Source: Acinetobacter sp. CS-2
Lineage (GTDB): Bacteria; Pseudomonadota; Gammaproteobacteria; Pseudomonadales; Moraxellaceae
NCBI RefSeq assembly: GCF_016599715.1
Contig: NZ_CP067019.1
Location: 2,480,001-2,544,000, forward strand
DNA length: 64,000 nt
Direction of reading: 5' to 3'
Shown here: piece by piece, positions 29,977 to 39,050 of the stretch
How the letters are laid out: each line of letters opens with the position of its first letter
How positions within the stretch are numbered: position 1 is the stretch's first letter
Made by a program: the position numbers and the translations under genes
The notes under the pieces: generated by a model
The model's database searches: none
What the model saw: only the letters and a program-made list of their open reading frames with translations
Told to the model about the DNA's origin: nothing

Positions 29977-30008
29977 TAAAAAAAGGGAGCTTAACGCTCC
30001 CATTTTTT
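29977..30008 (-). terminator. Terminator after rpmF
   Basis: GGGAGC / GCTCCC stem with a 5-base loop and, on the minus strand, a run of seven T residues. It lies between rpmF and fabD, so yceD-rpmF may be a separate transcript with read-through into fab genes. Confidence 0.85.
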
Positions 30009-30039
30009 CTACTAAGCTTGACGCTTAATACATCATCAA

Positions 30040-30222
30040 TTATTCAGCAGATGCTTTAGCGAATAATTGGCGACCACGGTAGATACCATCTTTAGATACG
30101 TGGTGACGACGGTGAGTCTCGCCAGTAGCTTGGTCTACAGTTAATGCATTCTCGGTTAAAGCGTCATGTGAACGGCGCATGTCACGGCGAGAGCGACTTT
30201 TACGGTTTTGCTGAACGGCCAT
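30040..30222 (-). CDS. rpmF: 50S ribosomal protein L32
   Basis: 60-residue basic ribosomal protein. It begins [20 protein letters not shown], the conserved L32 N-terminus, and contains [17 protein letters not shown] near the C-terminus. No zinc-binding cysteine pairs are present, as in other gammaproteobacterial L32 proteins. It follows yceD with a 77-base gap, the conserved yceD-rpmF arrangement. Confidence 0.97.
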   Translation of the reverse strand: MAVQQNRKSRSRRDMRRSHDALTENALTVDQATGETHRRHHVSKDGIYRGRQLFAKASAE

Positions 30223-30299
30223 GATGGCTCCTTACAAAGATCGAAAAAATGGATCAGAACAAATTCAGTTGTCTTATACTTAACAGTATAACACAAAAA

Positions 30300-30857
30300 T
30301 TAGTTAAGTTTACCCTTCAAACTTGCCAAAACACCAAACGGGTTATCCCGTTTTTCTTCGACAATGTCATCAATGGCAGGTTGATGCTTATGCTCACAAA
30401 CGTCATGCTTAGGAGACAAAGGCAACAACAATAACAATTCATCTTCTATCAGAGAAAGTAAATCAGCCGTCGCAGGCGCATCATAGCTGCCTTTTGTCGT
30501 TGCTTCACTCTCACCTAAGACGATGAAATCAGCATCCTCATCCAAGCGCTCTATCAGTGATTCATCATCCACAAGCGCTAAATGAAAGTCTGAAACGAGA
30601 GAAATTTCAACAGGATTCAGACAACGCTGACATTCCATTGGTACTTTCGTTTCAACATGACCATCTAACCATACGATACGATGATACGCATCCATTGATA
30701 GCTTACAGTCTATGTTAATCAATTGATCATCAATTGATCCAACAGCTTCACGGGAAATACGAACAAAGCGAGACAATGGCAGTGTACCTGACCATGTAAA
30801 GCCCTGTTCAGCCCATTTAAACGGCTCAATCTGTGCCGGAAAGGTATTTGCTGACAT
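30300..30857 (-). CDS. yceD: YceD (DUF177) 23S rRNA accumulation protein
   Basis: 185-residue acidic protein of the DUF177 family. In E. coli and plants the family is needed for normal 23S rRNA accumulation. The conserved CQRC motif is in KVPMECQRCLNPVEI near residues 70-84, followed by the acidic stretch DDESLIERLDEDADFIVLGE. The C-terminus DNPFGVLASLKGKLN is typical. It is immediately upstream of rpmF, as in most gammaproteobacteria. Confidence 0.93.
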   Translation of the reverse strand: MSANTFPAQIEPFKWAEQGFTWSGTLPLSRFVRISREAVGSIDDQLINIDCKLSMDAYHRIVWLDGHVETKVPMECQRCLNPVEISLVSDFHLALVDDESLIERLDEDADFIVLGESEATTKGSYDAPATADLLSLIEDELLLLLPLSPKHDVCEHKHQPAIDDIVEEKRDNPFGVLASLKGKLN

Positions 30858-30954
30858 AATTAAGGCGGCAATTCTACAAATTCATCGGTACTCTGTCAAA
30901 GATTAAGATACAATTTTGTACTTATTTAGACAGATCAATTGGGTAATACAAGTC

Positions 30955-31617
30955 ATGCATCAGTTGCAGCCGCAACCTGAAGTCACCACTTCATTACAGT
31001 TAACTACTTATTCAACCTCAAGTTCTGCTGTTTCTATCGACCCTGTGCAACGCTCACCCTGGGCCAGTTTGCAAACTGAAGTTCAACAAGTTGATTGGCT
31101 TATACTACACTTTAATCACTGGTTTTCCCACTTAAATGTGTGTTTGGTCAAAGGCGATTTTGAACCTGAATATTTTCCGGCAACCGAAGATGCGCCTGCC
31201 CGCATTCAATTTGCCCATGGTTTCTTTAATAGTGCCTTGCATGAAATCAGTCACTGGACTATTGCGGGTGAGCAAAGACGCTTGCTCCCCGACCTGGGTT
31301 ACTGGTATGCCCCAGATGGTCGCACGGCAGAACAGCAGGCTTTATTTGAGCAGGTCGAAATCAAGCCTCAAGCGATTGAATGGATGTTTGCACAAGCTTT
31401 TGGTCGTAAATTCCGTGTATCTCTGGATAACCTGACTGGTGACGGCGGTGACGGCAGCACCTTTAAAGATAATGTCTTTGCTCAAGTACAACGTTATTTT
31501 TCCGGTGAAGCCAAGTTGCCACGTGATGCTGCACATTTTATTGCCTGTATCTGTGCCTGTACCCGGGGTGGCAAAACATTACAAAGTGACGAGTTTCAAC
31601 GTGACATGCTGGATTAA
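30955..31617 (+). CDS. epmC: Elongation factor P hydroxylase
   Basis: Hydroxylates the beta-lysylated lysine of EF-P, the last step of its modification (E. coli YfcM/EpmC). I choose the ATG at 30955; an upstream TTG at 30916 is less likely. The product has 220 residues, with a variable N-terminal tail of about 45 residues. Conserved sequence includes VKGDFEPEYFPA, FAHGFFNSALHEISHWTIAG with the His-Glu-x-x-His metal pattern, DLGYWYAPDGR and VEIKPQAIEWMF. It is predicted to be cytoplasmic and co-directional with yciO. Confidence 0.9.
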   Translation: MHQLQPQPEVTTSLQLTTYSTSSSAVSIDPVQRSPWASLQTEVQQVDWLILHFNHWFSHLNVCLVKGDFEPEYFPATEDAPARIQFAHGFFNSALHEISHWTIAGEQRRLLPDLGYWYAPDGRTAEQQALFEQVEIKPQAIEWMFAQAFGRKFRVSLDNLTGDGGDGSTFKDNVFAQVQRYFSGEAKLPRDAAHFIACICACTRGGKTLQSDEFQRDMLD

Positions 31618-31703
31618 TTTACACAAAATCATCAAAGCCTGATTGCAAGACTTTGTAAATTCAACAGATAATGACTAATAGTAAGTCGGGGGAGAAAATA
31701 AAT

Positions 31704-32321
31704 ATGCTGCATTTAAGAATACATCCTGATAATCCTCAACCACGTTTGATCAGCCAGGCAGTAGAACGTATTCGTGCCGGTGATGTGGTGGTTTACCCGA
31801 CCGATGCGGCCTATGCCATTGGCTGCCAGATCGGCAATAAAAATGCCATGGAACGGATTGCGCAGATTCGTGGTCTCGGTCTAAAGCATCAATATGCCAT
31901 TCTTTGTTGTGACTTATCCGACATTGCCACCTATGCCAAAGTCGACAATGCCATGTATCGTCTGCTGAAAAACAATACCCCGGCAATCACCACTTTTATT
32001 CTGCCGGCGACCAGTGAAGTGCCTAAACGCTTGATGCACCCGAAAAAGAAAACCATTGGTTTACGCGTACCAAGCAACCGTGTGTGCCAAATGTTGCTTA
32101 AGGAATTGGGTGAGCCATTGTTAACCAGCACCCTGATTCTTCCCGGTCAGGATGAACCTTTAGATGACCCTTATGACATTGAGCAACAACTGGAAAAGCG
32201 TATTGATGTATTTATTGATAGCGGATTCGGCACCTTAAGCACCACCAGTGTTGTAGATTTATCCGGTGACAATCCTGAAGTGATCCGTCGTGGTGTAGGT
32301 GATGTCAGCGCTTTTGAATAA
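31704..32321 (+). CDS. yciO: YciO family (Sua5/YrdC-like) protein
   Basis: 205-residue protein of the YrdC/Sua5 fold, closest to E. coli YciO. The start at 31704 has GGGGGAG nine bases upstream and gives the family N-terminus (IHPDNPQPRLI). Conserved stretches are YPTDAAYAIGCQIG near 31-44, KKKTIGLRVPSN near 112-123 and VIRRGVGDVSAFE at the end. YrdC proteins make threonylcarbamoyl-AMP for tRNA modification. The role of YciO itself is less certain, though related. Confidence 0.88.
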   Translation: MLHLRIHPDNPQPRLISQAVERIRAGDVVVYPTDAAYAIGCQIGNKNAMERIAQIRGLGLKHQYAILCCDLSDIATYAKVDNAMYRLLKNNTPAITTFILPATSEVPKRLMHPKKKTIGLRVPSNRVCQMLLKELGEPLLTSTLILPGQDEPLDDPYDIEQQLEKRIDVFIDSGFGTLSTTSVVDLSGDNPEVIRRGVGDVSAFE

Positions 32322-32370
32322 GCACGGTTAAGATTAAAGGGAATGTTCAGGATCAAGGAGTAGTGCGAGA

Positions 32371-32658
32371 ATGGATCTGTTTTATGTGCTGCTCAACTAT
32401 CATGATTTTGAGGTAAATAGCCGCATTTATGCGGAAATGCCCTGGACACTTGAGTCTAAAGTGAAAATTATGAAGGCAGATGCTGAGCAACCCCCTTCTG
32501 CGATGATCGACAACACCTATGCATTTTTCCTGGAAGTTGCCGTTATTCACAAATTATCCAGCCTCGATCAAACTCAAAATTTATGCATCCGAGACAGTGC
32601 GCAACAGATCATCGAATTTGCGCTCAAGTTATCGACATCCACCGCAACAGATCATTAA
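32371..32658 (+). CDS. Conserved small protein of unknown function
   Basis: 95-residue soluble protein, MDLFYVLLNYHDFEVNSRIY at the start, with mixed helices and strands and no signal or membrane segment. AAGGAG lies about 11 bases before the ATG and it follows yciO by 49 bases on the same strand, so co-transcription is likely. I do not recognise a family. Confidence 0.7.
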   Translation: MDLFYVLLNYHDFEVNSRIYAEMPWTLESKVKIMKADAEQPPSAMIDNTYAFFLEVAVIHKLSSLDQTQNLCIRDSAQQIIEFALKLSTSTATDH

Positions 32659-32669
32659 ACACAGTAAAG

Positions 32670-33416
32670 TTAAAGAACATCACGCAAGCGCATTTTTTGT
32701 TGCCCATTCTGATCAAAATTATCTACCCTTAACCAGGCCCGATAGGCTTTTTCCAGTTCAGGCCACTCTTGATCCAGAATTGAAAACCAGGCGGTATTGC
32801 GGTTACGACCTTTGGTAATACGGTCTTGGCGAAAAGTACCTTCATAATGAAAGCCAAAGCGCAAAGCTGCGCGTTTAGAGGGCAGATTTAAGTCATCACA
32901 CTTCCATTCCACACGGCGAAAGCCCTGCTCAAAACAAGCTTTTAATAATAAATAGATGACTTCTGTCGATGCTGTAGACTGTTTCAGTTGATGTGAAAAA
33001 TAAACATTGCCGATTTCAATAACATGATCGGCAGAACGCTGGTTCAGCAAGCCTACCCATCCTACAATTGCATGATTGGCTTCAACCAGATAATGGATTG
33101 AATTTTTGAACTTAAAGTTATTTTCAAGAGCAGTTTGCAATTCCGCTGCATTTTCAAAACCCGAATAAGGTAAATAAGTCCAGCAGCTGCGATCAACCTC
33201 ACCATTTACACATTGCCAAACTTGCTTCAACTGATCTTCACTAATGGTTGCTGAAGATAAGACATGCAGGGTGGCATATTTGCCATAGAGGGTATCGGCT
33301 AAAAAATGGGTCGGCAAAGGATGAGATACGGGAACTCCAATAAACTGCCCATATTCATTTTCTTGTACTTTTTCATGATCTTTCATGACATCGGGGATCT
33401 CTTTTTTTATTGGCAT
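32670..33416 (-). CDS. GNAT-family N-acetyltransferase (RimJ/RimL type)
   Basis: 248-residue acetyltransferase. The N-terminal region (to about 50) resembles the RimJ/L-like family with GVPVSHPLPTHFLADTLYGKYATLHVL. The core shows IVGWVGLLNQRSADHVIEIGNVYFS, the beta-bulge and acetyl-CoA-binding region (RRVEWKCDDLNLPSKRAALRFGFHYEGTFR), and KGRNRNTAWFSILDQEWP. The substrate is unknown; proteins of this type act on N-termini or small amines. A second in-frame ATG at residue 11 is a possible start. Convergent with the small gene at 32371. Confidence 0.85.
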   Translation of the reverse strand: MPIKKEIPDVMKDHEKVQENEYGQFIGVPVSHPLPTHFLADTLYGKYATLHVLSSATISEDQLKQVWQCVNGEVDRSCWTYLPYSGFENAAELQTALENNFKFKNSIHYLVEANHAIVGWVGLLNQRSADHVIEIGNVYFSHQLKQSTASTEVIYLLLKACFEQGFRRVEWKCDDLNLPSKRAALRFGFHYEGTFRQDRITKGRNRNTAWFSILDQEWPELEKAYRAWLRVDNFDQNGQQKMRLRDVL

Positions 33417-33764
33417 TCATATTGCCGAAAATTTTGCTTTATTCTATATTCAGAATCTTCTTTTATTCTATTCACAATATGAGGCCTAATGCTATGCCCC
33501 ATTTTTTCATAAAAATCTAAAATCTAATCGGTTCGGTCAAAAAAATTAAAACCATACTCCCCTATGCATTTCACATCATCAAGCCAGTTAAAAACCTTAC
33601 TGAATTTCAGGTTTTTTTGTATTTGTTGACTTAACTAATTTATTTGAAGTCAAATTTCCATTACACTAGCGCTTACTAATTTACGTGCTTTTTCTTTCGA
33701 TGCGAGATCGAGGCAAAAGCATCATCCTGCATGCCTTTGAAAATTCGCGTGGCCTAAAACTGCA
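33417..33764. other. Intergenic region between GNAT gene and scpA
   Basis: 348 AT-rich bases with divergent promoters expected. TTGACTT and AAGTCAA form an imperfect inverted repeat about 33626-33652, and TACACT further down could be a -10. No gene is seen on either strand. Confidence 0.4.
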
Positions 33765-34559
33765 ATGAATCAACCTATCCATAATCCTATGGAGCCAAGC
33801 TCACATATCCGTGTTATGGATGAGTGGCAAGATACGATTCCAGAGGATTTATATATTCCTCCTGCTGCATTTGAAATTCTGCTAGAGCATTTCGAAGGTC
33901 CACTCGACTTCCTGATTTACCTGATTCAAAAAAACGGTTTCGACTTATTACAACTAGATATCGCTCCGATTGCCGCGCAGTATCTATCTTATATGGATGC
34001 CATGAAGTCGCTGAATATTGAGCTGACGGCAGATTATATGGTGATGGCTGCCTTGTTGGCCGACTTGAAATCACGACTGCTATTGCCAAAACCGAGCACA
34101 AGTGTTGTCGTTGAAAAAGATCCCAAACAGCAACTGATTGACCGGCTGGAAACCTATTTACGGGTCAAACAGGCGGCGGAACGTTTAGGACACATGTCTG
34201 TTCTGGAACGCGATACCTTCCCGGCCAATATTAGTCTGGGTCAGGTAGTGCAAATCAATGAAGGCTATGATGTCAGCCAGTTACGTGATGCGCTGTTTTG
34301 CGTATTCAATCGCCCAGAACCTGTCACCCATCAAATTCAGCAAGAACCAGTGTTGCTTGAAGAACGCATTGCCTTTATTGAAAGCCGTTTACAGTCCGGT
34401 GAAGTGCTGCATTTTGAAGCCCTGCTTAAACCCAGCCAGGGGCGCATGGGCATGGTGGTTACATTTATGGCCATTTTAGAACTCACACGGCAACAAAAAG
34501 TAGCTATTATTGCCAGCGGTATTGAAGCACCACTTGCAATTCAAGGAGTAGCTGCATAA
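33765..34559 (+). CDS. scpA: Segregation and condensation protein A
   Basis: Kleisin that bridges SMC heads in the bacterial condensin complex. The product has 264 residues: FEGPLDFLIYLIQKNGFDLLQLDI near residues 44-67 is the conserved N-terminal kleisin helix region, and EERIAFIESRLQSGEVLHFEALL near 200-222 is the C-terminal part. The start has no strong ribosome site, and a second ATG (residue 9) is possible. Its stop overlaps the scpB start by one base. The partner smc is also in this window, about 12 kb away. Confidence 0.92.
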   Translation: MNQPIHNPMEPSSHIRVMDEWQDTIPEDLYIPPAAFEILLEHFEGPLDFLIYLIQKNGFDLLQLDIAPIAAQYLSYMDAMKSLNIELTADYMVMAALLADLKSRLLLPKPSTSVVVEKDPKQQLIDRLETYLRVKQAAERLGHMSVLERDTFPANISLGQVVQINEGYDVSQLRDALFCVFNRPEPVTHQIQQEPVLLEERIAFIESRLQSGEVLHFEALLKPSQGRMGMVVTFMAILELTRQQKVAIIASGIEAPLAIQGVAA

Positions 34560-35146
34560 TGGATCATCAAGCAACATCTCTATCTGTTGCCGAGAATCAA
34601 CATGAAGTGCTGATGCAACTGGAAGCCATTATTTTTGCAAGTGAAACAGCTGTTTCGCTTGCACGTTTGAAAGAAGCGTTCCAAAATCAATATAATAAAC
34701 AGGAATTGCGTCAGTTGTTACAACAGCTCGCCATGCTACAACATGGTAGATCGATTGAACTGGTAGAAACCGCACAAGGGTTCCGTTTCCAGGTTCGGGC
34801 TAAATATCGCAATATCATTACCCAGGTGTGGCCGGAACGACCAACTCGTTTATCACCCACCCTGCTCGAAACCCTTGCTGTGATTGCTTATCACCAACCA
34901 GTAACCCGGGCAGATATTGAACAGATTCGTGGAGTTTCAAACAATAGTCAGATCTTAAGATCATTGTTTGACTGGAACTGGATTAAAGAATCCGGCTTCA
35001 GAGAACTACCGGGAAGACCTGCGTTGTTAGTTACAACGCCACAATTTTTAAATGCTTTTGGTCTGACATCTTTAGGCCAATTGCCTCCCCTGCAGGATGC
35101 CAAGGAAGCTTTTATGACGCTCGATGCTCACGCAGCGAAGTCGTAG
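34559..35146 (+). CDS. scpB: Segregation and condensation protein B
   Basis: Partner of ScpA in condensin, made of two winged-helix domains. The 195-residue product shows LEAIIFASETAVSLARLKEAF near 22-42 and the conserved block ETLAVIAYHQPVTRADIEQIRGV near 108-130, with GRPALLVTTPQFLNAFGL near the C-terminus. It is translationally coupled to scpA. rluB follows 41 bases downstream. Confidence 0.94.
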   Translation: MDHQATSLSVAENQHEVLMQLEAIIFASETAVSLARLKEAFQNQYNKQELRQLLQQLAMLQHGRSIELVETAQGFRFQVRAKYRNIITQVWPERPTRLSPTLLETLAVIAYHQPVTRADIEQIRGVSNNSQILRSLFDWNWIKESGFRELPGRPALLVTTPQFLNAFGLTSLGQLPPLQDAKEAFMTLDAHAAKS

Positions 35147-35187
35147 ATAGGTGAACTGTTGATGATAATTTCTAAGGTTATGCTGTC

Positions 35188-36369
35188 ATGAGTGAAAAAT
35201 TACAAAAGGTGCTTGCACGCGTAGGTTTGGGTTCTCGCCGTTATATGGAAGAAGTCATTGCCGCTGGTCGTGTCAGTATCAATGGACGCGTTGCCCAAGT
35301 GGGTGAACGCATTGAACCAGGTGATGAGCTTCGCATCGATGGTCGTAAAGTCCAATTCCAGATTGAAGACGAAATCCGTCGTCGCGTTCTGATTTACTAC
35401 AAACCCGAAGGTGAAATTTGCTCACGCAATGATCCTGAACAACGTCCTACCGTATTTGAACAGTTACCTGCAATTGCCAATGACCGCTGGGTGATGGTCG
35501 GCCGTCTGGATATTAACTCAACCGGTCTTTTACTGTTCACAAATGATGGTGAATTAGCCAACCGTTTAATGCATCCATCAAATGAAATTGAACGTGAATA
35601 TGCGGTTCGTGTGATGGGCGAAGTGACACCACAAATCAAAAACAACATGCTTCAAGGCGTGGTTTTAGATGATGGTCCGGCGAAATTCGAATCCTTCTCT
35701 GAAATTGGTGGTGACGGCATCAACCGTTGGTATCAGGTGGTGGTTAAAGAAGGTCGTAACCGCGAAGTGCGTCGTATTTTTGAATCACAAGGTCTAAAAG
35801 TCAGCCGCCTGCTGCGTACCCGTTATGGTACCGTGATTTTACCGCGTGAGCTTCGTACCGGCCGCTGGATGGAGCTGGATAAAGCCGATATCGACAACCT
35901 GACCAAATCTGTAGAGTTGAAGCCACGTCAAGGTACAGGCCTGTTTGGTATGGCAAAACGCCGTACCGAACGTATGCAAGAAAAACCAATGGCAGCACGT
36001 CGTGGCGGTTATTTGCGTCAGCAACGCCGTGATAGCGAAGAAGGTGAAAACCAAAGCCCAATGGGCTATGCACAGCGTGATCGTCGTGAAAACCAGAATG
36101 GTCATGCACAACGTCGTGACAATACTGGCAATCTTTATGCACGTCGTGACGGCAATAATGGCAGCGGTTTTGCCCAACGCGGTGAACGTCGTCAAGATGG
36201 CAATCCAAACACTTACGCTCAACGTGAACCACGTCAAGGCAACAGCTATGCACAGCGTGAAAACCGCCCTGAAAACTTTGGCAATCAAGCGACATATGGC
36301 CAGCGTGAACGTCGTGATGAAAATGCACCACGTAAACCATTTGGCAACAAAAGCTTTAAGAAGTTTTAA
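35188..36369 (+). CDS. rluB: 23S rRNA pseudouridine(2605) synthase RluB with repetitive tail
   Basis: Isomerises U2605 of 23S rRNA. Residues 1-60 are an S4 RNA-binding domain (KLQKVLARVGLGSRRYMEEV). The RsuA/RluB catalytic domain follows, with the active-site Asp in GRLDINSTGLLLFTNDGELA near residues 109-128 and EGRNREVRRIF near 190. From about residue 245 there is a low-complexity Q/R/N/G-rich tail to residue 393 with seven spaced copies of a YAQR-like motif (YAQR, HAQR, YARR, FAQR, YAQR, YAQR, YGQR). Such basic tails are likely RNA contacts; the repeat count here may be variable. Confidence 0.93.
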   Translation: MSEKLQKVLARVGLGSRRYMEEVIAAGRVSINGRVAQVGERIEPGDELRIDGRKVQFQIEDEIRRRVLIYYKPEGEICSRNDPEQRPTVFEQLPAIANDRWVMVGRLDINSTGLLLFTNDGELANRLMHPSNEIEREYAVRVMGEVTPQIKNNMLQGVVLDDGPAKFESFSEIGGDGINRWYQVVVKEGRNREVRRIFESQGLKVSRLLRTRYGTVILPRELRTGRWMELDKADIDNLTKSVELKPRQGTGLFGMAKRRTERMQEKPMAARRGGYLRQQRRDSEEGENQSPMGYAQRDRRENQNGHAQRRDNTGNLYARRDGNNGSGFAQRGERRQDGNPNTYAQREPRQGNSYAQRENRPENFGNQATYGQRERRDENAPRKPFGNKSFKKF

Positions 36370-36387
36370 TTTTTAAAACTTTCCTTT

Positions 36388-36417
36388 AAAAAGCCACTCA
36401 ATAGAGTGGCTTTTTTT
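36388..36417. terminator. Terminator between rluB and bioD
   Basis: GCCACTC / GAGTGGC stem with a 4-base loop, A5 on one side and T7 on the other, between convergent rluB and bioD. Confidence 0.88.
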
Positions 36418-36441
36418 ATATCCTTCTCTTTTAAGCAAGAG

Positions 36442-37086
36442 TTAGGATAAAACAGGAATATCAATCCACTGTGCATTCGGGAAATGTATCGCCAGATAGC
36501 TTTTCAAATAATCCGAAGTATCTCTGGAAATCAGCTGGTCCTGTGATTCGTCATTCAGGTTATAGGCCAAAGCATAAAGTTCCAGACCACGACTTTTCAA
36601 GACTTCCAGACTGAGCAAGGTATGATTGATACTACCCAAACGACCAGAACTAACCAGAATGACAGGGAATTTCTGTTCAGCAATATAGTCAATCGTTAAC
36701 AGTTCTGTGGTTAAGGGCACCATTAAACCGCCTGCACCTTCCAGCAACACTACTTCATATTTTTCAGTTAATTGCCGGGTCGCATCGGCAATTTTCTGGA
36801 AGTCGATTTCACGGTCATCAATTTTAGTCGCCAAATGCGGTGAAGCCGGATAAGTAAAAATTTCCGGCATGGTGAGTTTGCTTTCATCTTCCGGAAACCA
36901 GCCCATCTGCATCATTTTACGGTGCTGTTCAATATCTTCAGAAATATCAGTATTGCCGGTTTGCACCAGTTTCTGGGTGATGGTTTTCTTGCCCTGCTCA
37001 TTCCATAACTTCGCCAGATAGCCTGTGGTATAGGTCTTGCCAATACCAGTATCGATGCCACTGATAAAATAAACGGGGGATGTCAT
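36442..37086 (-). CDS. bioD: Dethiobiotin synthetase
   Basis: ATP-dependent carboxylation of DAPA to dethiobiotin, the penultimate biotin step. The 214-residue product has the P-loop [15 protein letters not shown] near residues 10-24 and the Mg/substrate stretch [14 protein letters not shown] near 113-126. Its start overlaps the bioC stop by four bases. It is the last gene of the cluster and ends before a terminator. Confidence 0.95.
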   Translation of the reverse strand: MTSPVYFISGIDTGIGKTYTTGYLAKLWNEQGKKTITQKLVQTGNTDISEDIEQHRKMMQMGWFPEDESKLTMPEIFTYPASPHLATKIDDREIDFQKIADATRQLTEKYEVVLLEGAGGLMVPLTTELLTIDYIAEQKFPVILVSSGRLGSINHTLLSLEVLKSRGLELYALAYNLNDESQDQLISRDTSDYLKSYLAIHFPNAQWIDIPVLS

Positions 37087-37853
37087 GGCTTACTCCGTGC
37101 AATGCAATAAATAGGATGATAGCTCAGCTGATAATGGTGCTGACCAGATTGATCCAGCTCCGAAAATTGCTGATAGTCCTGATAAAACTGCTGTAAAGAC
37201 TGTTTGGTCCAACGATGCTGTGCGGCGGTTGCAGTTACCCCGGTGGCCTTTAAATGCTGCAGCACCGCTTTAGGATGGGAAAAAGTTAAGGTTTCCATGT
37301 TTTCGGAAAGATGCAGAATTTCAAAACCCTGTTTAAGCAGCTTGTGCTGAATCTCATCAAGAGTCAGATAATTCAGCCCTTGCCCAGTCAGAGCCTTAAT
37401 TTCTTGCAAATTCTGCTGACCAAAAGTGGAAAAACACAAATAGCCGTTTTCGATAAGCGCCGCTGCACTTTTTTTAAAGACCGAATCGATATCGCCCACC
37501 CATTGCAAAGCCGAACTGGAAGCGATCAGGTCAAGGGACTGCGGAAAATCTAGTTGTTCCACATCGCCAATCAGCCACTCCAAATTTTCCTTAGCTTGAA
37601 AATGCTGCTGAACTTCAAGATACAGGTCATTTAAAAACACATGCTTTATTTCCAAATTTTGCATCAGCAAATGGCTTAAATTGCCTGAGCCACAGCCGAT
37701 TTCAAAAACACGGTTCAAGCTGGTACTGGGCAAATATTGCTGCATCAATTGCAGCAGCTGTTGGCAAATCTGTTTTTGCACGATGGCATGTGCGGCATAG
37801 CTTTGTCCTGCCTTGGCAAAACGCTGTGCAACTTGAGACTTATCAATATTCAC
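37083..37853 (-). CDS. bioC: Malonyl-[ACP] O-methyltransferase BioC
   Basis: SAM-dependent methyltransferase that caps malonyl-ACP to start pimeloyl synthesis. It starts with GTG at 37853. The 256-residue product has [14 protein letters not shown] near 49-62 (SAM motif I), [12 protein letters not shown] near 112-123 and SFGQ-type motif FSTFGQQNL near 138-146, all typical of BioC. It lies nine bases after the bioF stop and is coupled to bioD. Confidence 0.92.
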   Translation of the reverse strand: MNIDKSQVAQRFAKAGQSYAAHAIVQKQICQQLLQLMQQYLPSTSLNRVFEIGCGSGNLSHLLMQNLEIKHVFLNDLYLEVQQHFQAKENLEWLIGDVEQLDFPQSLDLIASSSALQWVGDIDSVFKKSAAALIENGYLCFSTFGQQNLQEIKALTGQGLNYLTLDEIQHKLLKQGFEILHLSENMETLTFSHPKAVLQHLKATGVTATAAQHRWTKQSLQQFYQDYQQFSELDQSGQHHYQLSYHPIYCIARSKP

Positions 37854-37862
37854 GGCAACAAC

Positions 37863-39050
37863 TCACAGCAACGCCACCAGCTGCTCAAGGTCAGCCTGAT
37901 TGACTTGAGAAGTCAGTGAAATACGCAATCTTGAACTGTGTTTCGGTACTGTAGGTGGACGCACCGGCATGATATAAAATCCGGCCTGTTGTAGCTGCCG
38001 GGCTTTTTCCACCGTCTTTTGTGACTCGCCAATAATTACCGGCACAATATGTGAAGTCGAAGGACAATCAAAACCTTTGGCCTGTACCGACTGTTGCAGA
38101 TTTTGACTGATCTGTTGCAGATGCTGACGTTGCTGTTGTAAGCCTAAAACTTTCTGGAAAATAAAATCAGTCCACGCCATACACATGGGTGGCTGTGCGG
38201 TACTGAAAATCAGCGGACGCATGGAATTAATCAGATATTCACGAATGATCGGATGGCAAATCAGATAACCACCGACCGATGCCAGTGCTTTCCCGAAAGT
38301 CCCAACCAGCAGATCAATCTCATCAATCACCGCATACTGTTCTGCACAGCCCAAGCCTTGCTCGCCGCGCACACCAATGGCATGTGCTTCATCAACATAC
38401 AGCATCACTTTAGCAAATTGTTGTTTGATACGAACCAGTTCAGCCAGATCGGTTTCGTCGCCATCCATGCTGAAAATGGATTCCGTGACCACAATAATGC
38501 GCTCAAAAGCCTCATCTGTATGGTATTGCTGTAAAAGCTGTTGCAGATGATTCAGGTCATTGTGCCGATAACGCACATATTTTGCAGAGGATAAACGGAT
38601 ACCGTCAATCATGCTGGCATGCACCAGTTTGTCGGCCAGAATCAGGGTCTTACTGTCGCTTAAAGCTGGCAGAATCCCGATATTCATGTGATAGCCACTG
38701 TTGAATAACAGCGCAGCTCGTCCATGAAAAGCCTGACTTAAACTGGCTTCCAGCTGTTCATATTCAGGAAAATTTCCGGTTAAAAGCCTTGAAGAAGATG
38801 AACTCATGACACGAAGTTCATTCGGTGTTTCGTCAAAAAACTGTTCACGCAAAGTTAAGTCTGCTGCCAATCCCAAATAATCATTGGAAGACAGGTTAAG
38901 CATCGAATGACACTGGATTTCAATCATTCGGCCTTGCTGGACATTAGAGGTAAATTGCCGCAAATTGCCCTGCTGTTTGAGTTCATCCAGTTTGCTTGCA
39001 TAATCATTTAACAAAGGGGCATTTAACAGCTGGTTATTTAACAATTTCAT
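37863..39050 (-). CDS. bioF: 8-amino-7-oxononanoate synthase
   Basis: PLP-dependent condensation of pimeloyl-ACP with alanine, the first step shared by all biotin pathways. The 395-residue product has [14 protein letters not shown] near 53-66, [30 protein letters not shown] near 218-234, and the PLP lysine in [16 protein letters not shown] near 250-265. The start overlaps bioA by four bases (39047-39050). Confidence 0.95.
   Translation of the reverse strand: MKLLNNQLLNAPLLNDYASKLDELKQQGNLRQFTSNVQQGRMIEIQCHSMLNLSSNDYLGLAADLTLREQFFDETPNELRVMSSSSSRLLTGNFPEYEQLEASLSQAFHGRAALLFNSGYHMNIGILPALSDSKTLILADKLVHASMIDGIRLSSAKYVRYRHNDLNHLQQLLQQYHTDEAFERIIVVTESIFSMDGDETDLAELVRIKQQFAKVMLYVDEAHAIGVRGEQGLGCAEQYAVIDEIDLLVGTFGKALASVGGYLICHPIIREYLINSMRPLIFSTAQPPMCMAWTDFIFQKVLGLQQQRQHLQQISQNLQQSVQAKGFDCPSTSHIVPVIIGESQKTVEKARQLQQAGFYIMPVRPPTVPKHSSRLRISLTSQVNQADLEQLVALL

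Noticed and set aside
35801..36340. Long open frames (149-179 codons) on the minus strand opposite rluB
   Set aside because: They mirror the repetitive RluB tail, are His/Val/Cys-rich with no ribosome site, and conflict with a well-supported gene.
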